Assembly (NCBI GenBank): GCA_018713805.1
Contig: DVOF01000116.1
Span: 1-11,210, forward strand
Origin: Candidatus Aphodoplasma excrementigallinarum
Lineage (GTDB): Bacteria; Bacillota; Clostridia; UBA1381; UMGS1253
Length of the DNA stretch: 11,210 nt
Reading direction: 5' to 3'
Positions 1 through 5,575 of this stretch are shown here, in pieces; the first letter of the stretch is position 1, and every line of letters begins with the position of its first letter. A program made the translations under genes and the position numbers. Below the pieces are notes generated by a model. It did not search any database, was not told where the DNA came from, and saw only the letters and a program-made list of their open reading frames with translations.

Positions 1-411
1 GGTGTAGAATAGCCGGTGTTTGTCGAATCCGGCTTTCTGGAATTGGTGATCCACGTTGGTGGTTAGAATAAAATAGTCTCTGTTTTTCACCAGCTCGTAC
101 AGCCTGTTATATACCGGCTTTGGCGCATCCATATAACGGTTGATCCAAATATGCCGACTCCACCAAGCCCAATGTTCTTCCAAAGTGTCAAACGGATAGA
201 AGCCGCCAGAATATATATCCTGAATCGGATACTTCTCAGCAAAGTCGTGGAAGTATTTATGAAACCGTTCGCCCGAATAGGAAAGACCCGCAGAAGTGGA
301 AAGGCCCGCGCCCGCGCCGATGATAATGGCATCCGCATGATTGAATGCTTCTTTCAACTTGCAAATGCTATCAGGTGTATCTTCTGACTTGTGAATTTGC
401 CAGCGAAACAT
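1..411 (-). CDS. SirTM-class sirtuin (ADP-ribosylating), second paralog, 3' end outside window
   Basis: Frame open from the ATG at 411-409 to the window edge, 137 codons. It has the sirtuin NAD-binding signature GAGAGLSTSAG (residues 32-42), the SirTM block GGFYP (69-73) and the TTNVDHQFQ motif (117-125) with the substrate/NAD Asn at 119. It ends at FYT, just before the expected Gln that replaces the usual sirtuin catalytic His. Ungapped against the upstream sirtuin, 72 of 112 residues match (about 64%, counted by eye), so this is a tandem paralog. Its ATG overlaps the upstream stop as TAATG, implying translational coupling; GAGGAAAGG lies upstream at a rather long distance. SirTMs are known to ADP-ribosylate a lipoylated GcvH-like carrier; for this copy that is inference. 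The zinc site and C-terminus cannot be seen. Confidence 0.88.
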   Translation of the reverse strand, partial: MFRWQIHKSEDTPDSICKLKEAFNHADAIIIGAGAGLSTSAGLSYSGERFHKYFHDFAEKYPIQDIYSGGFYPFDTLEEHWAWWSRHIWINRYMDAPKPVYNRLYELVKNRDYFILTTNVDHQFQKAGFDKHRLFYT

Positions 412-1238
412 TATGCGCACCGCCTTTCCTCATATTCTCTTGTGCTATTGATATGCGAATCTTCTGTAATCTGCTGTTTAACCGTGATTTTTCTTGACTT
501 TTTCCTGGTGCGCAAAGAACAGAACACCGGAGTGTTCGCGCCCACGCCAAGTTCCAAAAACAGTACGTGTAAGCCCTCGTGGTGCCGGATAAAGCCGCTA
601 TACCGGCCGGAGGCGGCATACCAGCCCTCGTCCTGCACAAAGGTGTCGTCGACGCGCAGGTTCATAGTCATCGGTGCGCCGCAAACAGGGCACTTTGGAA
701 CCAGCTCTGTGGGGATTTTCATATCCTTTTGCTCCGCTGCCATCTGCCGGACGGTTTTTTCATTACCGTAGGTCTTGTCATGGCATGGTTTGGAGCATTG
801 CCACAGGCCGTAATCACCCTGGGTATAAAACAACCGCTTCTTATCGAACATAGCAAGCTGGAACTGATGGTCTACATTGGTGGTGAGAACAAAGTAGTCC
901 TTACCCTTCACCAACTTTAGCAGATCCTGATAGGGCTTTCCCACGCCGGCTTCGTAGCGGTTGACCAGAATCTGCCGGCTCCAAAAGGCCCAGTATTCCT
1001 CCGGCGTATCATAGGGATAGAAGCCGCCGGCGTACATATCGTGAAAGCCGTACTTTTCTTCAAAGTCGGAAAAATGGCGCCGGAAACGCTCCCCGCCGTA
1101 AGCAAATCCCGCCGAAGTTGACATCCCCGCGCCGGCGCCAATGACGATGGCGTCAGCAGCTTTGATTTCCTGCTTCAACTTTTCAATTTGTTCCGAGTAG
1201 TTTTCGGTAAATGGAAAGATCGGTCTCTTTAAAAACAT
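411..1238 (-). CDS. SirTM-class macrodomain-linked sirtuin, aberrant C-terminus
   Basis: 275 residues. Family role: NAD-dependent protein ADP-ribosyltransferase rather than deacylase. Seen: GAGAGMSTSAG (34-44); TTNVD with Asn121; Gln140 in TQGDYG where ordinary sirtuins carry the catalytic His; MNLR with Arg195; zinc-binding Cys pairs at 148/152 and 183/186. Asn121, Gln140 and Arg195 each sit three positions after the N118/Q137/R192 set I recall for the Streptococcus pyogenes enzyme. The reading frame is normal to ELGVGANTP (229-237). The last ~38 residues are then a basic tail not resembling the family, and the usual end of the Rossmann fold with the CLN and ID-GD type motifs is absent. The protein is therefore short, possibly inactive. 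Start: ATG at 1238 has AGGTGAT six bases upstream and overlaps the macrodomain gene by 56 bases. It co-operates with the macrodomain hydrolase (eraser). Confidence 0.9.
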   Translation of the reverse strand: MFLKRPIFPFTENYSEQIEKLKQEIKAADAIVIGAGAGMSTSAGFAYGGERFRRHFSDFEEKYGFHDMYAGGFYPYDTPEEYWAFWSRQILVNRYEAGVGKPYQDLLKLVKGKDYFVLTTNVDHQFQLAMFDKKRLFYTQGDYGLWQCSKPCHDKTYGNEKTVRQMAAEQKDMKIPTELVPKCPVCGAPMTMNLRVDDTFVQDEGWYAASGRYSGFIRHHEGLHVLFLELGVGANTPVFCSLRTRKKSRKITVKQQITEDSHINSTREYEERRCA

Positions 1239-1962
1239 TGAATATCACCTCGATTTTGCTGTTAGTACGCTCCCTATACTCATTCACAGTTTGAATTGCA
1301 ATTTCAGCCGCTTTTTCATTAGGAAAATGGAATTCTCCGGTGGAGATACAGCAGAAAGCGATACTTTTGACGCCGTGTTGCTCCGCCAGTTCCAGGCAGG
1401 AACGATAGCAGGAAGCCAATAATGCTTTGTCTCTTCTGGTGAGTGGGCCGCCAACGATGGGCCCAACGGTGTGCAGGACATAGCGGCAGGGCAGGTTAAA
1501 AGCGGGCGTGATTTTGGCTTTCCCGGTTTCTTCCTCGCGGCCCTGCCGCTGCATTAATTCTGCGCAGGCCAGGCGGAGCTGTATCCCGGCGAAGGTATGG
1601 ATGGCGTTGTCGATGCAGCCGTGACAGGGGATAAAGCAGCCCAGCATTTGGCTGTTGGCTGCGTTGACAATGGCGTCGCAGCGCAGGGCCGTAATATCCC
1701 CTTGCCAGAGATAAACCCCTTCCTGTACCGGGCGTAGATCGGCAAGATCGGTGATTCCTTTGCACCGCGTTTCCTCCTGCAAATAGGCGTCCTGTACCGC
1801 TAAAAATTCCTGGCTGGCAGGGCGCGGCATTCGGATATTGAACAGGGAACGGAGCAAACGCTTTTGCGCCTGTTCATCTGTGGGGATTTCCATTCCCGCA
1901 TATCTTGGCTGTTCTTTCAGCAACGCCTTGATTAAATACAATCGTCTTTCTGTCTGTGTCAT
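1183..1962 (-). CDS. Zinc-type macrodomain, protein-ADP-ribosyl hydrolase
   Basis: 259 residues. It is expected to remove ADP-ribose from proteins, the reverse of the adjacent sirtuin. An alpha-helical N-terminal region (1-75) precedes the macrodomain. Seen: GDIT (88-91), DAIVNAANS (96-104) for ADP-ribose binding, then GCFIPCHGCIDNAIH (108-122), the Cys/His cluster characteristic of the zinc-dependent macrodomains linked to SirTM operons, followed by LHTVGP and the ISTGEFHFP loop near the C-terminus. Start: the frame is open 22 codons further upstream, but the ATG at 1962-1960 has GGGAGGGAG directly upstream and overlaps the preceding stop as ATGA, so that start is chosen. Both neighbours overlap it, giving one coupled operon. 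Length fits the S. aureus and S. pyogenes relatives (about 260-270 residues). Confidence 0.93.
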   Translation of the reverse strand: MTQTERRLYLIKALLKEQPRYAGMEIPTDEQAQKRLLRSLFNIRMPRPASQEFLAVQDAYLQEETRCKGITDLADLRPVQEGVYLWQGDITALRCDAIVNAANSQMLGCFIPCHGCIDNAIHTFAGIQLRLACAELMQRQGREEETGKAKITPAFNLPCRYVLHTVGPIVGGPLTRRDKALLASCYRSCLELAEQHGVKSIAFCCISTGEFHFPNEKAAEIAIQTVNEYRERTNSKIEVIFNVFKETDLSIYRKLLGTN

Positions 1963-2588
1963 TCTGCTCCCTCCCGAATCACTGCTCTCAGCGGGCAAAC
2001 CCCCATACAATTGCCACAGTGCAGGCAATGCACCTGCTGAATCACTGCAGGAACGGAAGTGAAATCAATACAGTTTTGTGGGCACACCGCCTCACAGGCG
2101 CGGCAGCGGGTGCAAGCTTCTGTGATAAAATAGCCTTCCGGCTTTGTTTTTACCTGCCCGAAAGAAAAGAAAAACCGTTCAATTGGCTTTTTGGACAGAT
2201 CAAACCATTCGCCGCTTCCCTCATAAATCTGGAATACCGTCAAAGCCTTTTGGGATTCCGGCGTGGGATAGATTTTTTTCATATAAGGGTTTTTTTCAAA
2301 CAGCCGGTACAGCAGTCCGCCGCCAAGCTCTTTTACCCTTCCACGAACCGACACTGCTATGCAGGACATGGTATCTTCGCCCCTCATACCAGTCAGCGCC
2401 ATATATCCGTTTTGTTTCAAACGGGAATAGAAACCCTTGCCTTTGGCGGTAAGAAAATACAGCCCGTTTTCATCGGCATCCATCATATTGATGGCACAGG
2501 TCACGGGCAGCCCGCCTATATCTGTGGATGCAGCTACGGCGGTATGTATCTCCTGCTGCAAATAGTTCAAAACCTCTGCTGCTGTCAT
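1959..2588 (-). CDS. PNPOx-like flavoprotein fused to 2x[4Fe-4S] ferredoxin
   Basis: 209 residues, first gene of the minus-strand operon. Residues 1-145 resemble the pyridoxamine 5'-phosphate oxidase-like split-barrel FMN fold (IHTAVAAST, GLPVTCAIN, GLYFLTAKGKGFY, the YEGSGEWFDLSK region). Residues 155-200 are a bacterial-type dicluster ferredoxin: CTRCRACEAVCP (Cys 159, 162, 165, 169) and CLHCGNCMGVCP (Cys 188, 191, 194, 198), both CxxCxxCxxxC-P. Expected to be a cytosolic redox protein moving electrons between ferredoxin clusters and a flavin; substrate unknown. The ATG at 2588 has AGGAGGTG eight bases upstream, and its TGA overlaps the macrodomain ATG (ATGA). Lipoate- or flavin-linked redox genes are known companions of SirTM operons, so a link to redox stress is plausible but inferred. 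Confidence 0.85.
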   Translation of the reverse strand: MTAAEVLNYLQQEIHTAVAASTDIGGLPVTCAINMMDADENGLYFLTAKGKGFYSRLKQNGYMALTGMRGEDTMSCIAVSVRGRVKELGGGLLYRLFEKNPYMKKIYPTPESQKALTVFQIYEGSGEWFDLSKKPIERFFFSFGQVKTKPEGYFITEACTRCRACEAVCPQNCIDFTSVPAVIQQVHCLHCGNCMGVCPLRAVIREGAE

Positions 2589-2612
2589 TTCAAATACACC
2601 TCCTATACTTAT

Positions 2613-2641
2613 ATCATAACGCCATAAGAAGAAAACGTAAA
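2613..2641 (-). promoter_or_regulatory. Putative sigma-A-type promoter of the flavoprotein/macrodomain/sirtuin operon
   Basis: On the minus strand TTTACG (2641-2636), a 17-base spacer, and TATGAT (2618-2613), 25 bases before the ATG at 2588 and just upstream of AGGAGGTG. The -10 is one base from consensus; the -35 matches four of six. No other promoter is visible inside the tightly overlapping operon, so this would drive all four genes. Confidence 0.45.
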
Positions 2642-2663
2642 GTACGCACTTTTTTGTGGTGTA

Positions 2664-2679
2664 GTTACCAAATGGGAAC
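2664..2679. promoter_or_regulatory. Operator-like 16-base dyad
   Basis: GTTACCAAATGGGAAC is an imperfect palindrome, with GTTACC against GGGAAC differing at one position. It lies between the divergent promoters, abutting the plus-strand -35. Its form resembles GTTACC/GGTAAC sites I associate with HxlR-type winged-helix repressors, which often sit next to redox genes. No intact regulator is encoded in the window, so the binder is unknown. Confidence 0.35.
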
Positions 2680-2681
2680 CA

Positions 2682-2710
2682 TTGTGTTTCTAATAAATAT
2701 CTGCTATACT
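2682..2710 (+). promoter_or_regulatory. Putative plus-strand promoter facing the decayed element
   Basis: TTGTGT (2682-2687), 17-base spacer, TATACT (2705-2710). The -10 is good and the -35 weak (three of six). It points at the pseudogene remnants and then the HXXEE gene. It may originally have served a divergent regulator that is now missing. Confidence 0.35.
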
Positions 2711-2737
2711 GGTTGTAGAATGAATTGACAACCAGTA
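2707..2737. repeat. 10-bp perfect inverted repeat overlapping the plus -10
   Basis: TACTGGTTGT (2707-2716) and ACAACCAGTA (2728-2737) are exact inverted copies around an 11-base centre. The left arm overlaps the TATACT box, so it could be an operator or an RNA hairpin at the transcript start. The right arm can also pair partly with TGGTTCTGTCAA (2740-2751), giving two competing foldings. Confidence 0.6.
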
Positions 2738-2829
2738 CATGGTTCTGTCAAGCAGGAGAAGGTGGAGATTTTTCTTATATTGGTTGCAGATACATAAGCG
2801 AGGAGCGTAAACACTATGGCGATTGGTGA
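2719..2829 (+). pseudogene. C-terminal remnant of an unidentified gene upstream of the HTH relic
   Basis: A frame without a start reads from 2719 to TGA at 2827-2829. Its last part, GEGGDFSYIGCRY then ISEERKHYGDW, looks like a real protein end and overlaps the start of the HTH relic by 14 bases, as consecutive genes of conjugative elements do. The upstream part (to about 2745) is probably the chromosomal promoter region read by chance, so a deletion or insertion junction likely lies near 2740-2755. I do not identify the parent gene. Confidence 0.35.
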
Positions 2830-3065
2830 AAGAATCCATTTTTTCAGGCTTCTGCGTGGTATGGCGCAAAAATATCTTGGTACAGCTGTCGGTTTTCCCG
2901 AAAGAAGTCGACAAGGACGCTGCCGAGCTTTCAAAAATGCTCTAATATGACTGCTGGCGTTACTACTACCCAAAATATGACACCATTCAGCTCTGGGCGA
3001 AAGTCCCTTCGCAGGAGTTAAACGATGCTATGGTCAAGGCGCTCAAGGGCAAATTCAAAGACTAA
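2816..3065 (+). pseudogene. Decayed Cro/C1-type helix-turn-helix gene of conjugative-element origin
   Basis: ATG at 2816 with GAGGAG ten bases upstream opens MAIGERIHFFRLLRG, then MAQKYLGTAVGFPE, the N-terminus of an XRE-type regulator common in clostridial conjugative transposons. After about residue 29 the homologous reading moves to another frame: VDKDAAELSKML, a TAA (2943-2945), then YDCWRYYYPKYD and WAKVPSQELNDAMVKAL, ending GKFKD and TAA at 3063-3065. Those are the family's C-terminal segments, which in intact proteins follow a long middle region missing here. The gene therefore carries an internal deletion with frameshift near 2903 and probably a second deletion near 2943. Not functional. 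The family assignment rests on remembered relatives, not on a search. Confidence 0.7.
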
Positions 3066-3096
3066 TACAAATCGGAGTTTGTTTAAGAGGTTTCAT

Positions 3097-3696
3097 ATGA
3101 AAAAATATTACTTGGAAATGCTAACGTTAATAATGTTTGGAATGGTTTCTTGTTGTGCTGTTTTTTATAATCAACTTAGTTTGATTCAGCGAATAATGAT
3201 AGGCTATATGTTTTTGTTTACACTTCACGAATGGGAGGAAACACGCTTTCCTGGAGGCTTTGCAAAATTGATGTCAAAGTTCTTTGGGCTAGAAGTTACG
3301 CAAGATAAGGAAAATGCGTCACATATTCCAGTGGTGGTTTTGTTGATTATGATTACCTTTATCCCATTCTTTACACAATCGCCGTTATTGGCATTGGTGC
3401 CGGTTTATCTCGGATTGTTTGAGACTTTTATCCATATTGTTGGAATTAAAATTCATAAAATGAAAAAGCCATACACTCCTGGGTTGGCTTCTGCACTATT
3501 ACTGTGTGTGGCATCAGTAAGTGTATTGATTATCTTTTATAAAAATCAGCTTGTCCAAGGCACAGGATATGCCTGGGGTGTATTGCTTATGTTTTTGTGT
3601 TTTGCATTAATGCAAAGAACAATAATTGCTGTTTTTGGACTCAGATATAAAAATTTAATTGCAAATACAAAAAAGAAAATCAAAGGAAATAAATGA
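3097..3696 (+). CDS. HXXEE-domain multi-pass membrane protein
   Basis: 199 residues, AT-rich and hydrophobic, unlike the GC-richer core genes nearby. The motif HEWEETRFPGG (His44, Glu47, Glu48) gives the HXXEE family its name. A second conserved patch includes FETFIHIVGIKIH (about 108-120) and YTPG (126-129). Roughly five hydrophobic stretches (about 8-28, 30-43, 77-112, 130-150, 160-180) indicate an integral membrane protein. The clustered His/Glu could bind metal, but no biochemical function is established for the family to my knowledge. Start: the frame continues upstream through the HTH relic to 3025, but the ATG at 3097 has AAGAGG six bases upstream and begins a sensible signal-like segment (MKKYYLEML). 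It probably came with the mobile material around it and ends before a strong terminator. Confidence 0.82.
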   Translation: MKKYYLEMLTLIMFGMVSCCAVFYNQLSLIQRIMIGYMFLFTLHEWEETRFPGGFAKLMSKFFGLEVTQDKENASHIPVVVLLIMITFIPFFTQSPLLALVPVYLGLFETFIHIVGIKIHKMKKPYTPGLASALLLCVASVSVLIIFYKNQLVQGTGYAWGVLLMFLCFALMQRTIIAVFGLRYKNLIANTKKKIKGNK

Positions 3697-3759
3697 TTCT
3701 TGACGTTTTGGAGTAACCAATTCGTCGAATTCCAGCTTGTCGAACCACCAATAACGACA

Positions 3760-3798
3760 AAAAGCCCTTAGCTGTATTAAGCACAGCTAAGGGCTTTT
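3760..3798. terminator. Perfect 16-bp bidirectional terminator stem
   Basis: AAAAGCCCTTAGCTGT (3760-3775) and ACAGCTAAGGGCTTTT (3783-3798) pair perfectly around a 7-base loop. There is an A-tract on one side and a T-tract on the other, so it can end transcription from the HXXEE gene and read-through from guaA on the opposite strand. Confidence 0.85.
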
Positions 3799-3878
3799 AT
3801 AATATGGATTTTCAGAAAATTATTCTGATAACCTGTAAACCACCAGATAGCAGGAATAATGCTACCTTTGGGCATTGT

Positions 3879-3895
3879 TATCAAATTGATATCAA
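3879..3895. repeat. Overlapping TATCAA dyads
   Basis: TATCAA (3879-3884), its inverse TTGATA (3886-3891) and TATCAA again (3890-3895) form two interleaved palindromes, including the 10-base TTGATATCAA. It lies about 60 bases from the guaA stop in otherwise empty sequence. It may be a protein-binding or recombinase arm-type site; function unknown. Confidence 0.35.
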
Positions 3896-3909
3896 AAGAC
3901 TTCTTAAAT

Positions 3910-3946
3910 CGCCGCAAACCCGCATGAACACTGGGTTTTTACGGCG
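3910..3946 (-). terminator. Possible guaA terminator hairpin
   Basis: CGCCG and AAACCC (3910-3921) pair with GGGTTT and CGGCG (3933-3946), with a small internal bulge and an 11-base loop, starting eight bases after the guaA stop. The downstream minus-strand sequence is only weakly T-rich, so termination may be inefficient or completed at the stem at 3760-3798. Confidence 0.45.
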
Positions 3947-3953
3947 TTTCATT

Positions 3954-5486
3954 TTACTCCCACTCAATCGTTCCCGGCGGCTTACTCGTAATATCATACA
4001 CAACGCGGTTTACGCCTTTGACCTCATTGATAATGCGGTTAGAGATCTTACCAAGCACGTCGTACGGGATTTTGGCAAAGTCGACCGTCATCGCATCGTC
4101 GCTTGTTACCGCGCGTACTGCGACAACGTGGTCGTACGTGCGGTCGTCGCCCATGACGCCGACTGTGCGCAGGGGCGTAAATACGGTAAAGTACTGCCAG
4201 ATGTCGCGCGTCAGTCCCGCTGCCGCAACCTCCTGGCGCAGGATCAAATCGCTTTTGCGCACGATCTCGAGCTTTTCCTCTGTGATATCACCGAGCACAC
4301 GGATGGCGAGACCCGGGCCGGGGAAGGGCTGGCGCCATACCTGCTCGTCCGGAATGCCCATCTGCGTCCCGAGCGCGCGCACCTCATCTTTAAACAGGCT
4401 GCGGAGCGGCTCAATGATCGCTTTGAAGCGCGTGTCCTCCGGCAGGCCGCCCACGTTGTGGTGGCTCTTGATGACCGCCGCATTCGCACTGCCGCCGCTT
4501 TCGATTACATCGGGGTAGATCGTACCCTGTACCAAAAAGTCGGCTGCGTCGACCTTGCTCGCCTCTTCCTCAAATACGCGGATAAACTCTTCGCCGATAA
4601 TTTTGCGTTTGCGCTCCGGGTCGGACACGCCCTCTAATTTTTTCAGGAAACGCTCCTTCGCGTCTACGAATACGAGGTTCATACCGAAGCCCTTCTGATA
4701 AACGTCGAGCACCTCCTGCGCTTCGCCCTCGCGCAGCAGCCCGTGGTCGACAAAAATACACGTCAACTGTTTGCCGATCGCCTTATGTACCAGCACGGAC
4801 GCAACAGCGGAATCCACGCCGCCGGACAGACCGCTCACGACGTTGCTTGTGCCGACCTGCTCGCGGATCAGCTTGATCTGCTCTTCCTCTAAGTTGGCCA
4901 TCGACCAGTCGCCCTTGCAGCCGCAGATTTTATGTACAAAATTCTTCAGCACAGCAAAACCGTATTCGCTGTGGCGTACCTCCGGGTGGAACTGGATGCC
5001 GTACAGGCCCTTTTCCGCATTGCTTAACGCCGCATAGGGGCAGTTTTTTGTGCTTGCCAGCCCAACAAAGCCGTCCGGCAGCTTCTTTACAGAGTCGTTG
5101 TGGTTCATCCACACTGTCGACGTCTTTGCCACGCCGTCAAAGAGCGGGCTTGTCACGTCCGCCTCCATCGTCACGCCGCCGTACTCCGCCACGCCGAGGC
5201 TCCCGACCTCGCCGCCGAAATGTTGTGCCAAAAGCTGTGCGCCATAGCAGATGCCGAGCACCGGCACGCCAAGCTCAAACACCTCCATGTCACAGAGCGG
5301 TGCATTTTCCGCATATACGCTCGACGGCCCACCCGTGAGGATGATCCCCTTGATTTCCGGGTCCTTGAGGTTCTCTATATTGGTAAAGTTCGGCAAAAGC
5401 TCGCAATAAACGCCCGACTCGCGCACGCGCCGCGCAATGAGCTGGCTGTACTGCCCGCCAAAGTCGAGTGCAATGATTTTTTCCAT
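3954..5486 (-). CDS. guaA: GMP synthase (glutamine-hydrolysing)
   Basis: 510 residues, full length for the family. Converts XMP to GMP with ATP and glutamine, the last step of guanine nucleotide synthesis; cytosolic, usually a dimer. Seen: class I amidotransferase domain with DFGGQYSQLIARRVRE at the N-terminus, GGPSSVY, nucleophile Cys80 in GICYGAQ, and IQFHPEV with its His and Glu. Next is the ATP-pyrophosphatase domain with SGGVDS P-loop at 221-226. The C-terminal dimerisation domain ends in the invariant KPPGTIEWE. Start at 5486 is fixed by the conserved MEKIIALDFGG; the AAAGGGA upstream is a weak, distant ribosome site. It follows purB after 89 bases and is probably co-transcribed. Its 3' end marks the boundary between core genome and accessory block. 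Confidence 0.98.
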   Translation of the reverse strand: MEKIIALDFGGQYSQLIARRVRESGVYCELLPNFTNIENLKDPEIKGIILTGGPSSVYAENAPLCDMEVFELGVPVLGICYGAQLLAQHFGGEVGSLGVAEYGGVTMEADVTSPLFDGVAKTSTVWMNHNDSVKKLPDGFVGLASTKNCPYAALSNAEKGLYGIQFHPEVRHSEYGFAVLKNFVHKICGCKGDWSMANLEEEQIKLIREQVGTSNVVSGLSGGVDSAVASVLVHKAIGKQLTCIFVDHGLLREGEAQEVLDVYQKGFGMNLVFVDAKERFLKKLEGVSDPERKRKIIGEEFIRVFEEEASKVDAADFLVQGTIYPDVIESGGSANAAVIKSHHNVGGLPEDTRFKAIIEPLRSLFKDEVRALGTQMGIPDEQVWRQPFPGPGLAIRVLGDITEEKLEIVRKSDLILRQEVAAAGLTRDIWQYFTVFTPLRTVGVMGDDRTYDHVVAVRAVTSDDAMTVDFAKIPYDVLGKISNRIINEVKGVNRVVYDITSKPPGTIEWE

Positions 5487-5510
5487 CGTTATTATTCATC
5501 CCTTTCCATA

Positions 5511-5556
5511 CAACCCGATAGCTTGACGACTGCTAACGGCACAAACCCCCGGGTTG
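5511..5556. repeat. 7-bp inverted repeat in the purB-guaA gap
   Basis: CAACCCG (5511-5517) and CGGGTTG (5550-5556) are exact inverted copies 32 bases apart in the leader of guaA. It could close a leader hairpin in the mRNA. No purine riboswitch core and no terminator T-run are visible, so regulatory meaning is uncertain. Confidence 0.3.
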
Positions 5557-5575
5557 AAAGAATTTATTTTAACCT

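Noticed and set aside
1963..2028. Upstream in-frame extension of the macrodomain gene
   Set aside because: It lies inside the ferredoxin coding sequence and lacks a ribosome site; the ATG at 1962 has one and forms the ATGA overlap.
2739..2810. Short frame MVLSSRRRWRFFLYW... as a leader peptide
   Set aside because: It has no ribosome site and another frame over the same bases reads a more protein-like C-terminus.
3025..3096. Longer N-terminus of the HXXEE protein starting in the HTH relic
   Set aside because: These codons are an off-frame reading of the decayed gene's C-terminus; the ATG at 3097 has AAGAGG in place.
3804..4637. 277-codon plus-strand frame opposite guaA
   Set aside because: It is antisense to conserved GMP synthase codons, Arg/Ala/His-rich and without a ribosome site; a GC-rich shadow frame.
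5487..5575. Purine riboswitch in front of guaA
   Set aside because: I see no purine aptamer core or terminator; only a 7-bp long-range inverted repeat.
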